From an uncultured Lachnospiraceae bacterium (GTDB lineage Bacteria; Bacillota; Clostridia; Lachnospirales; Lachnospiraceae), in NCBI GenBank assembly GCA_945834545.1, contig CAMAHO010000146.1, forward strand, positions 1 to 5,409: DNA of 5,409 nt. Reading direction: 5' to 3'. The notes under the pieces are model-generated. The model saw nothing but the letters and a program-made list of their open reading frames with translations. It was not told where the DNA came from and made no database searches. How positions within the stretch are numbered: position 1 is the stretch's first letter; each line of letters starts with the position of its first letter. Both the position numbers and the translations under genes were made by a program. Shown in pieces: positions 1-5,134 of this stretch.

Positions 1-666
1 AAAGCAGAAACAGGAGTCGTACAGTTTGTAGTTTCCTTTGTAAAAGTAAGTCTATATATTCTGTTAGGCTTTATGGTGGCCACTAAGCTTGGGGTAGATA
101 CGGCCACTGTCGTAGCTTTGCTGGGTTCTGCCGGAGTAGCCATTGGCTTGGCAGTACAAGGAAGTTTGGCTAACCTGGCAGGCGGAGTGTTAATACTCCT
201 AACCAAACCCTTTGTGGTAGGGGACTACATAATGGAAAACGCTGGAAAACTAGAGGGAGAAGTTGTTGAAATAGCTATTTTTTATACCAAATTAAAAACC
301 CCCGACCAGCATATCGTGGTATTACCCAACGGAAATCTTGCCAACAACAGCTTAGTCAATTTCTCTTCCGTGAAGACCAGAAGGCTGGATATTCATCTGG
401 GGATTTCCTATAAGGCTGACCTGAAAAAAGCGAAAGAGGTTTTGCTACAGGTACTGGAAAACGAGCCATCGTGCTGCAAGGATATGGAGACATTGGTAGT
501 AGTGAATGATTTAAAGGACAGCAGCGTGGAGCTTATCGTTAGATGCTACACCTTGAATGAGGAGTATTGGGCTACTCGTTTCCGCTTGACGGAAGCCTGC
601 AAAAGCGCATTAGATGAAGCTGAGATAGAAATTCCTTTCCCGCAGCTTTCTGTGCATGTGAATTAA
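1..666 (+). CDS. MscS-family small-conductance mechanosensitive channel, 5'-truncated by the window edge
   Basis: This is the C-terminal 221 residues of a membrane channel that opens under membrane tension and releases solutes during hypo-osmotic shock. The frame is open from base 1, so the gene begins upstream. The ATG at 73 is internal, because the residues before it (about 8-28) form a hydrophobic helix matching TM2. Residues about 34-66 match the pore-lining TM3 of MscS, with the small-residue pattern GSAGVAIGLAVQGSLANLAGG split by glycines and alanines. The beta domain follows (GDYI at 74-77, VVLPNGNLANNSLVNFS at 106-122). The alpha/beta C-terminal domain ends in the family's IPFPQ..VHV strand at 211-220. 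Compared from memory with the E. coli protein of 286 residues, roughly 50-60 N-terminal residues are missing. The stop TAA is at 664-666. No terminator lies between it and the tRNA promoter. It could be called mscS or ykuT-like, so no symbol is assigned. Confidence 0.93.
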   Translation, partial: KAETGVVQFVVSFVKVSLYILLGFMVATKLGVDTATVVALLGSAGVAIGLAVQGSLANLAGGVLILLTKPFVVGDYIMENAGKLEGEVVEIAIFYTKLKTPDQHIVVLPNGNLANNSLVNFSSVKTRRLDIHLGISYKADLKKAKEVLLQVLENEPSCCKDMETLVVVNDLKDSSVELIVRCYTLNEEYWATRFRLTEACKSALDEAEIEIPFPQLSVHVN

Positions 667-671
667 AATAC

Positions 672-700
672 TTGCATTTTCTTATAATAGTCGTTATAAT
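672..700 (+). promoter_or_regulatory. Sigma-A-type promoter of the tRNA-Thr gene
   Basis: A consensus -10 TATAAT at 695-700 stands 17 bp downstream of a weaker -35 TTGCAT at 672-677 (3 of 6 matches, with TTG intact). The start of transcription would fall near 707, about 10 bases before the mature tRNA 5' end. A second TATAAT at 683-688 sits exactly 12 bp upstream, inside a direct repeat of TTATAATA (682-689 and 694-701). It has no good -35 at normal spacing. The promoter begins only 5 bp after the channel gene's stop codon. Confidence 0.72.
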
Positions 701-716
701 AACCATTGTTTCACAA

Positions 717-789
717 GCTGAAATAGCTCAGTCGGTAGAGCACTTCACTCGTAATGAAGGGGTCGTGGGTTCGAGTCCCATTTTCAGCT
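717..789 (+). tRNA. tRNA-Thr, anticodon CGT (reads ACG)
   Basis: The complete cloverleaf can be drawn. The acceptor stem is GCTGAAA (717-723) with TTTCAGC (782-788). The D stem is GCTC/GAGC (726-729/738-741) around an AGTCGGTA loop. The anticodon stem is CTTCA/TGAAG (743-747/755-759) with loop CTCGTAA, which puts the anticodon CGT at 751-753 when read one base in from C750 (750-752 is CGT in window numbering: C750, G751, T752). The variable loop has 5 bases. The T stem is GTGGG/CCCAT (765-769/777-781), closed by one G-T wobble, with loop TTCGAGT. Threonine identity follows from anticodon positions G35 and U36 and from the first acceptor pairs G1-C72 and C2-G71. The discriminator is T789, and the next bases are TACC, so CCA is not encoded and must be added by nucleotidyltransferase. 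CGT is the rarely needed isoacceptor that reads ACG specifically. Confidence 0.97.
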
Positions 790-791
790 TT

Positions 792-836
792 ACCTCAAGC
801 ATCCGAAACAGAGCAGGTGCTTGAGGTTTCTTTTTT
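792..836 (+). terminator. Intrinsic (rho-independent) terminator after tRNA-Thr
   Basis: A perfect 10-bp stem, ACCTCAAGCA (792-801) with TGCTTGAGGT (818-827), encloses a 16-base loop and runs straight into a T-rich tract (TTTCTTTTTT, 827-836). It starts 3 bases after the tRNA. It should end the tRNA transcript and also any read-through from the upstream mechanosensitive channel gene, which has no terminator of its own. Confidence 0.93.
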
Positions 837-841
837 GTCTT

Positions 842-870
842 ATCACATCCGTAGCTTTCACACATATCAT
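842..870 (+). promoter_or_regulatory. Candidate promoter for the ABC importer genes
   Basis: ATCACA (842-847, 4 of 6 to the -35 consensus) is followed after 17 bp by TATCAT (865-870, 5 of 6 to the -10 consensus). An overlapping alternative -10, TATAAA, is at 870-875 but has a poor -35. A promoter is expected here, because a strong terminator lies just upstream and the ATPase gene starts at 897. The exact elements remain a guess, as AT-rich DNA gives such matches by chance. Confidence 0.35.
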
Positions 871-896
871 ATAAAAAAAAGAATTGGATAGATGCA

Positions 897-1664
897 TTGG
901 AACATGTTTTAAAAATAGAAAACCTTTGCTTCACATATCATACCCTGCAAGGAGAGACAGAGGTTCTAAAGGATATTTCCTTTACCTTGAAGGAGGGTGA
1001 GTTTGTGGCTGTCATTGGTCCCAGCGGTTGCGGAAAATCTACTTTGTTTTCACTTATTGCAAACCTCTATCAACCAACTTCGGGCAGTATCGTGGTTCGC
1101 AGACAGAATGAGGGTTTCACCTCACCAATAGGGTATATGCTTCAGAAAGATTATCTTTTGGAATGGAGATCGATTTATGATAATACCTTGTTAGGCCTGG
1201 AAATCAATCATCTGCTGGGCGAATCATCCATTCAGAGAGTAGAAGAGCTGTTAAAGCTTTATGGTTTATGGGAATTTCGAAATAAAAAGCCCAGTCAATT
1301 ATCCGGTGGTATGAAGCAGAGGGCAGCATTAATACGGACACTGGCATTAAATCCGGATTTATTATTGTTAGATGAACCCTTTAGTGCTCTTGATTATCAG
1401 ACAAGAATCACTGTATCCTCTGATATTTGTAATTTAATTCGAGGTACCAACAAAACGGTACTGTTAATCACCCATGATTTGTCCGAAGCAATCAGTCTTG
1501 CTGACCGGATCCTGGTGTTTTCCAATCGGCCGGCACATATTATCAGGGATTTTCAGGTTCATTTAACCAGGTCGGATGACACTATATTGGCGTCCAGAAA
1601 TGCTCCGGAATTTAAAGAGTATTTTCATATGCTGTGGGAGGATTTAAATGATGTCAGAGATTAG
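897..1664 (+). CDS. ABC transporter ATP-binding protein, nitrate/sulfonate/taurine (NitT/TauT) type
   Basis: This is the 255-residue cytoplasmic ATPase that powers an importer together with the downstream permease. All nucleotide-binding motifs are intact: Walker A GPSGCGKST at 41-49, Q-loop glutamine 83 in MLQKDYLLEW, signature LSGGMKQR at 135-142, Walker B LLLLDEP at 155-161 with catalytic Glu160, D-loop SALD at 163-166, and switch His193 in ITHDLSEA. The MLQ.D.LLEWR segment after the Q-loop and the length are typical of SsuB/TauB-like proteins. The start is a TTG. An in-frame TAG at 852-854 limits upstream extension, no ATG or GTG lies between them, and the family's usual N-terminus (LKIENLCFTY) begins four residues in. 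No good Shine-Dalgarno sequence precedes it; GGAT at 886-889 is the nearest purine patch. It overlaps the permease gene by 17 bp. The substrate cannot be determined from the ATPase. Confidence 0.93.
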   Translation: MEHVLKIENLCFTYHTLQGETEVLKDISFTLKEGEFVAVIGPSGCGKSTLFSLIANLYQPTSGSIVVRRQNEGFTSPIGYMLQKDYLLEWRSIYDNTLLGLEINHLLGESSIQRVEELLKLYGLWEFRNKKPSQLSGGMKQRAALIRTLALNPDLLLLDEPFSALDYQTRITVSSDICNLIRGTNKTVLLITHDLSEAISLADRILVFSNRPAHIIRDFQVHLTRSDDTILASRNAPEFKEYFHMLWEDLNDVRD

Positions 1665-2499
1665 AAATCAAAATCAGACAAAGGAGCAATCCAAGGAGCA
1701 GACAGAATTTCTTCAAAAACACAGAGCCTATCATCGAAAAATAGCGTTCTTTCGTGGTTCTATATTATGTGTTTTTTTGGCTTTGTGGCAGATAGCAGTA
1801 TTGACAAACCAGATTGACCCATTTTTCTTTTCCAGCCCAATAGAACTCATTTTAAAAGCTAAGGATTTTTTTACAGATAAAGCATTCTGGATGCATACAG
1901 GGATTACCACATATGAAACTATATTGAGCTTTCTCATAGTTTCCTTAATCAGTTTTGCTTTTGGCTTTGTGCTCTGGAGGTATGAATTTATTTCGAAAGT
2001 ATTGGAACCCTATTTTGTCATCTTGAATTCCATCCCCAAATCTGCATTAGCTCCACTGTTGATCGTCTGGCTGGGTACTGGTTCAACCACTATTATCGTT
2101 TGTGGTTTATCTGTTGCGGTATTTGGTTCCATTGTAAATTTCTATTATGCCTTTAAAGAGTGCGAACAAGGTAAGATTATTTTGATTAAGACACTGGGTG
2201 GAAATGATATGCAATGTTTCCGCAAGGTTGTTTTTCCAAGCGCCATACCACTACTTTTTTCTGCCTCAAAAGTCAATGTGGGTTTATCCTTGGTGGGCGT
2301 TATTATCGGTGAGTTTCTGGCTGGAAGAAGGGGATTGGGTTATTTGATTATTTATGGTTCACAAGTATTTTTATTGAGTCAGGTGATTTTCTGTATACTA
2401 ATTTTATGTTTGATTGCCTTTATACTTTATCGTGTACTTCAATTTATCGAGCATAAAACGATTGCTAAAATGGGGGTCGCCGGGGACAGGTCCATATGA
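1648..2499 (+). CDS. ABC transporter permease, NitT/TauT (SsuC/TauC-like) type
   Basis: This is a 283-residue integral membrane subunit that forms the translocation path, with the preceding ATPase as partner. After a polar N-terminal tail rich in Gln, Lys and Glu (about 1-32), hydrophobic segments appear near 33-52, 89-109, 123-143, 147-168, 205-222 and 241-264, fitting the six-helix BPD_transp_1 fold. The ATPase-coupling (EAA-type) loop is at about 178-201 (IKTLGGND..CFRKVVFPSAIP). It keeps the central glycine and the terminal proline, though EAA itself is not conserved. The downstream VGLSLVGVIIGEFL..RRGLGYLI segment is a hallmark of this subfamily. GGGAGG at 1636-1641 serves the start. Two adjacent ATGs (1648 and 1651) are possible, with spacings of 6 and 9 bases. 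The 17-bp overlap with the ATPase gene suggests translational coupling. The last eight residues (GVAGDRSI) are encoded by or next to the palindromic repeat that follows. No binding-protein gene follows. Confidence 0.92.
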   Translation: MMSEIRNQNQTKEQSKEQTEFLQKHRAYHRKIAFFRGSILCVFLALWQIAVLTNQIDPFFFSSPIELILKAKDFFTDKAFWMHTGITTYETILSFLIVSLISFAFGFVLWRYEFISKVLEPYFVILNSIPKSALAPLLIVWLGTGSTTIIVCGLSVAVFGSIVNFYYAFKECEQGKIILIKTLGGNDMQCFRKVVFPSAIPLLFSASKVNVGLSLVGVIIGEFLAGRRGLGYLIIYGSQVFLLSQVIFCILILCLIAFILYRVLQFIEHKTIAKMGVAGDRSI

Positions 2500-2572
2500 C
2501 CCCTTAATGGGAAGTTATGACAGAGAGGGATTGGGGGACAACTGTCCCCGTTATCCCCTCTTCATTGTCCCC
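2482..2572 (+). repeat. Compact palindromic repeat (REP/MITE-like) with GGGGACA/TGTCCCC arms
   Basis: About 90 bp of C- and G-run DNA is made of nested inverted repeats, unlike the AT-rich sequence around it. Outer arms are GGGGACA (2482-2488) and TGTCCCC (2566-2572). An inner perfect pair GGGGACA (2534-2540) and TGTCCCC (2543-2549) is separated by only AC. A flanking pair GAGGGAT (2525-2531) and ATCCCCTC (2553-2560, one bulged base) extends the inner hairpin to 36 bases. Small extra hairpins are GGTC/GACC (2489-2492/2498-2501) and GGGGTC/GACCCC (2473-2478/2498-2503). No T-run follows any stem, so it is not a standard terminator. The form resembles the short non-autonomous palindromes scattered by REP-associated (Y1, IS200-like) transposases; that identity is inferred. 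The left arm lies within the permease coding region. It contains no gene of its own. Confidence 0.72.
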
Positions 2573-2573
2573 A

Positions 2574-2602
2574 TTGCAAAAGGAAGAAAAATATGGTAAC
2601 AT
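2574..2602 (+). promoter_or_regulatory. Candidate promoter of the argH-asd operon
   Basis: TTGCAA (2574-2579, 4 of 6 to -35) and TAACAT (2597-2602, 4 of 6 to -10) are 17 bp apart, and TGG directly before the -10 supplies an extended -10 TGn. Transcription would start near 2609, giving a leader of about 25 bases. The -10 lies within a dyad, ATATG-GTAA-CATAT (2591-2604), which could be an operator. The placement just after the repeat and just before argH is sensible, but the match is modest. I saw no T-box, lysine riboswitch or clear arginine box here. Confidence 0.45.
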
Positions 2603-2620
2603 ATTTCAAACTTTATTTTT

Positions 2621-2626
2621 TAGGAG
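2621..2626 (+). promoter_or_regulatory. Ribosome binding site that fixes the argH start
   Basis: TAGGAG lies 7 bases upstream of the ATG at 2634, an ideal Shine-Dalgarno arrangement. It shows that argH begins at 2634 and not at the in-frame ATG at 2517, which lies inside the palindromic repeat and has no comparable site. Confidence 0.9.
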
Positions 2627-2633
2627 CATTCAT

Positions 2634-4019
2634 ATGGCACAGTTGTGGGGTGGCCGCTTTACGAAGGAGACGGACAAGTTGGTTTATGACTTTAATGCCT
2701 CCATTTCATTTGATAAACGGCTGATAAAACAAGATATAGAGGGAAGCATTGCACATGCCACAATGCTTGCTAAGCAGGAAATTATTACTACTGAAGAAAA
2801 AGATGAGATTGTAAAGGGCTTGCAGGAAATCTACAATGAAGTGACCGCTGGCACATTGGAAATCACTTCTGAGTATGAGGATGTACATAGCTTTGTAGAA
2901 GCAAACTTGATTCAAAAGATACAGGATACAGGAAAGAAACTCCATACGGGTCGAAGCCGTAACGATCAGGTTGCTTTGGACATGCGTTTGTATGTGAGAG
3001 ATCAGATTACAAAGACAGACAAGGCGCTTTACGAGCTTTTACAGACAATCTTACATACTATGGAGGAAAATCTGGATACCTATATGCCGGGCTTTACGCA
3101 TTTGCAGAAGGCACAGCCAATCACATTGGCACATCATTACGGAGCCTACTTTGAAATGTTTAAAAGAGACAGGCAGCGTCTGGGAGATATCTATGAGAGA
3201 ATGAATTACTGTCCCTTAGGGGCAGGCGCTTTGGCAGGTACTACATACCCCCTTGACAGAGAGTATACGGCGGAATTACTGAATTTTTACGGACCTACCC
3301 TGAACAGCATTGATTCCGTTTCAGACAGAGATTATCTCATCGAGTTTTTATCCGCATTATCCCTGGTGATGATGCATTTGAGCCGTTTTTCTGAGGAAGT
3401 CATTATCTGGAATTCCAATGAATACTCTTTCGTGGAAATCGATGACGCTTACTCAACAGGAAGTAGCATTATGCCACAGAAAAAGAACCCTGATATTGCA
3501 GAGCTGGTTCGTGGAAAAACCGGCAGGGTTTATGGAGCTCTGATGAGTCTTTTGACCACCATGAAGGGAATTCCCCTGGCATATAATAAGGATATGCAGG
3601 AAGACAAGGAGATGGCATTTGATGCCATGGATACAGCATTTAACTGTATTACCTTGTTTACAGGCATGCTGGCCACCATGAAATTTAAAAAGGAAAACAT
3701 GGCAAACAGTGCCACGAAGGGCTTTACTAATGCTACCGATGCTGCAGACTATCTGGTAAATCACGGTATGCCATTCAGGGATGCCCATAGTGTTATAGGC
3801 AGACTGGTATTGGAGTGCATAGATAAAGAGAAGGCAATCGAAGAGCTAAGCCTTACCGAGCTACAGGAGATATGTCCTATGTTTGAAGAGGATATCTATG
3901 AGGCAATAGCATTAAAAACCTGTGTGGAAAAGAGACTTACCATAGGTGCTCCCGGAAGAGCAGCTATGGAAAAAGTTATCAAAATACATAGAGAGTATTT
4001 GAGGAGGAATGAAAAATGA
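2634..4019 (+). CDS. argH: Argininosuccinate lyase
   Basis: The enzyme splits argininosuccinate into arginine and fumarate, the last step of arginine synthesis, as a cytoplasmic homotetramer of the fumarase/aspartase superfamily. The 461-residue length is normal for ArgH. The N-terminus MAQLWGGRF is the family's usual opening. The three conserved regions that build the active site are all present: TGRSRNDQ at 105-112, THLQKAQP at 155-162 (catalytic His156), and the superfamily signature GSSIMPQKKNPD at 276-287, whose mobile loop carries the catalytic serine (Ser277 or Ser278). No key residue appears lost. The start at 2634 is chosen from the TAGGAG site and family alignment. An in-frame ATG at 2517 would add 39 residues translated from the repeat and leader, which look spurious. 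The gene overlaps asd by 4 bp. argG, the usual partner, is not in the window. Confidence 0.98.
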   Translation: MAQLWGGRFTKETDKLVYDFNASISFDKRLIKQDIEGSIAHATMLAKQEIITTEEKDEIVKGLQEIYNEVTAGTLEITSEYEDVHSFVEANLIQKIQDTGKKLHTGRSRNDQVALDMRLYVRDQITKTDKALYELLQTILHTMEENLDTYMPGFTHLQKAQPITLAHHYGAYFEMFKRDRQRLGDIYERMNYCPLGAGALAGTTYPLDREYTAELLNFYGPTLNSIDSVSDRDYLIEFLSALSLVMMHLSRFSEEVIIWNSNEYSFVEIDDAYSTGSSIMPQKKNPDIAELVRGKTGRVYGALMSLLTTMKGIPLAYNKDMQEDKEMAFDAMDTAFNCITLFTGMLATMKFKKENMANSATKGFTNATDAADYLVNHGMPFRDAHSVIGRLVLECIDKEKAIEELSLTELQEICPMFEEDIYEAIALKTCVEKRLTIGAPGRAAMEKVIKIHREYLRRNEK

Positions 4020-5101
4020 GTGAAAGATTGAAAGTTGGTATTTTAGGTGGAACAGGAATGGTTGGTCAAAGGTTTATTGCATTGCTGGAGAATCATCCGT
4101 GGTTTGAGGTGACTACCATCGCAGCCAGCCCGCGTTCCGCAGGAAAGACCTACGAAGAGGCAGTAGGAGACAGATGGAAAATGGATACTCCTATGCCGGA
4201 AGCAGTAAAGAAAATTATTGTTATGAATGTGAATGAAGTTGAAAAGGTAGCTTCTCAAGTAGATTTTGTCTTTAGCGCTGTGGATATGAGTAAGGACGAA
4301 ATCAAGAAAATAGAAGAGGAGTATGCTAAGACAGAGACACCTGTAGTATCCAATAACAGTGCTCATAGATGGACACCGGATGTACCTATGATGGTACCGG
4401 AAATCAATCCTGAGCATGCAAAGGTCATTGAGTTCCAGAAGAAGCGCCTTGGTACAACCAGAGGCTTCGTTGCCGTGAAGCCCAACTGCTCCATTCAAAG
4501 CTATGCCCCGGTTTTGACCGCTTGGAAGGAGTTTGAACCTTACGAGGTTGTGGCAACCACATATCAGGCTATTTCCGGTGCCGGAAAGACCTTTAAGGAC
4601 TGGCCCGAGATGGTTGGCAATATCATTCCTTACATCGGAGGAGAAGAGGAAAAGAGTGAGAAGGAGCCATTGAGACTCTGGGGCGAAATCAAGGATGGCG
4701 TAATCGTTCCTGCTACAAGCCCGGTGATCACTTGTCAGTGTATCCGTGTACCGGTATTAAACGGACATACCGCTGCCGTATTTGTTAAGTTTAAAAAGAA
4801 ACCCACCAAGGAGCAGTTAATTGAAAAGCTCCGAAGCTTTAGCGGAGTGCCTCAGGAATTAGAGCTTCCCAGCGCACCCAAGCAGTTCATTCAATATCTG
4901 GAGGAGGACAACAGACCTCAGATTACAGAAGATGTGAATTATGAGAATGGTATGGGCATCAGTGTGGGAAGACTTCGTGAGGATACGGTTTATGATTATA
5001 AATTTGTAGGTTTGTCCCATAATACAGTAAGAGGTGCAGCCGGTGGTGCTGTTCTGTGTGCTGAGCTGTTAAAGGCACAGGGGTATATTACTAAGAAGTA
5101 A
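4016..5101 (+). CDS. asd: Aspartate-semialdehyde dehydrogenase
   Basis: The enzyme reduces aspartyl-4-phosphate with NADPH to aspartate-4-semialdehyde, the branch-point precursor of lysine (and diaminopimelate for the cell wall), threonine and methionine. The 361-residue protein starts with the dinucleotide-binding loop GILGGTGMVGQRF (8-20). The catalytic cysteine is Cys158 in KPNCSIQSY. Substrate-binding Arg244 and the general base His251 lie in CIRVPVLNGH. The C-terminal SHNTVRGAAGG (334-344) is the conserved cofactor-side motif. The length, the PNCSIQ form and the extended VNNSAHRW-like region point to the archaeal/fungal-type branch of the family, which also occurs in Clostridia, rather than the E. 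coli type; I judge this from memory of the motifs. GAGGAGG at 4001-4007, inside the end of argH, is 8 bases from the ATG. The ATGA overlap with argH implies translational coupling. No lysine riboswitch precedes it. Confidence 0.97.
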   Translation: MSERLKVGILGGTGMVGQRFIALLENHPWFEVTTIAASPRSAGKTYEEAVGDRWKMDTPMPEAVKKIIVMNVNEVEKVASQVDFVFSAVDMSKDEIKKIEEEYAKTETPVVSNNSAHRWTPDVPMMVPEINPEHAKVIEFQKKRLGTTRGFVAVKPNCSIQSYAPVLTAWKEFEPYEVVATTYQAISGAGKTFKDWPEMVGNIIPYIGGEEEKSEKEPLRLWGEIKDGVIVPATSPVITCQCIRVPVLNGHTAAVFVKFKKKPTKEQLIEKLRSFSGVPQELELPSAPKQFIQYLEEDNRPQITEDVNYENGMGISVGRLREDTVYDYKFVGLSHNTVRGAAGGAVLCAELLKAQGYITKK

Positions 5102-5134
5102 AAGTTTTCTAAACTAGGGGGAAAAAGAGAACCC

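Noticed and set aside
728..934. Minus-strand open frame across the tRNA, terminator and ATPase start
   Set aside because: It translates the tRNA gene and terminator in reverse and has no family resemblance or ribosome binding site.
2482..2572. CRISPR repeat or insertion-sequence end
   Set aside because: There are no regularly spaced direct repeats and no transposase. The arms are inverted and nested, which fits a short palindromic repeat instead.
2414..2599. Small + strand frame of 61 residues across the permease end and repeat
   Set aside because: It is out of frame with the permease for its first half and is then built from repeat sequence. It has no ribosome binding site and no recognisable protein.
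2500..2633. T-box, lysine riboswitch or other structured leader before argH
   Set aside because: Apart from the palindromic repeat, the space before the start is about 60 bases. It has no T-box motif, no riboswitch core and no terminator/antiterminator arrangement.
3453..3788. Minus-strand frames of 111 and 61 residues inside argH
   Set aside because: They are antisense shadows of a highly conserved gene with no independent start signals.
4043..4498. Minus-strand frame of 151 residues inside asd
   Set aside because: It is the antisense of the conserved NADP-binding domain, rich in Cys and His as expected from reverse translation, with no support as a gene.
5103..5115. AGTTT-TCT-AAACT hairpin after asd as a terminator
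   Set aside because: The stem is only 5 AT-rich base pairs and is followed by AGGGGG rather than T residues, so it cannot act as an intrinsic terminator.
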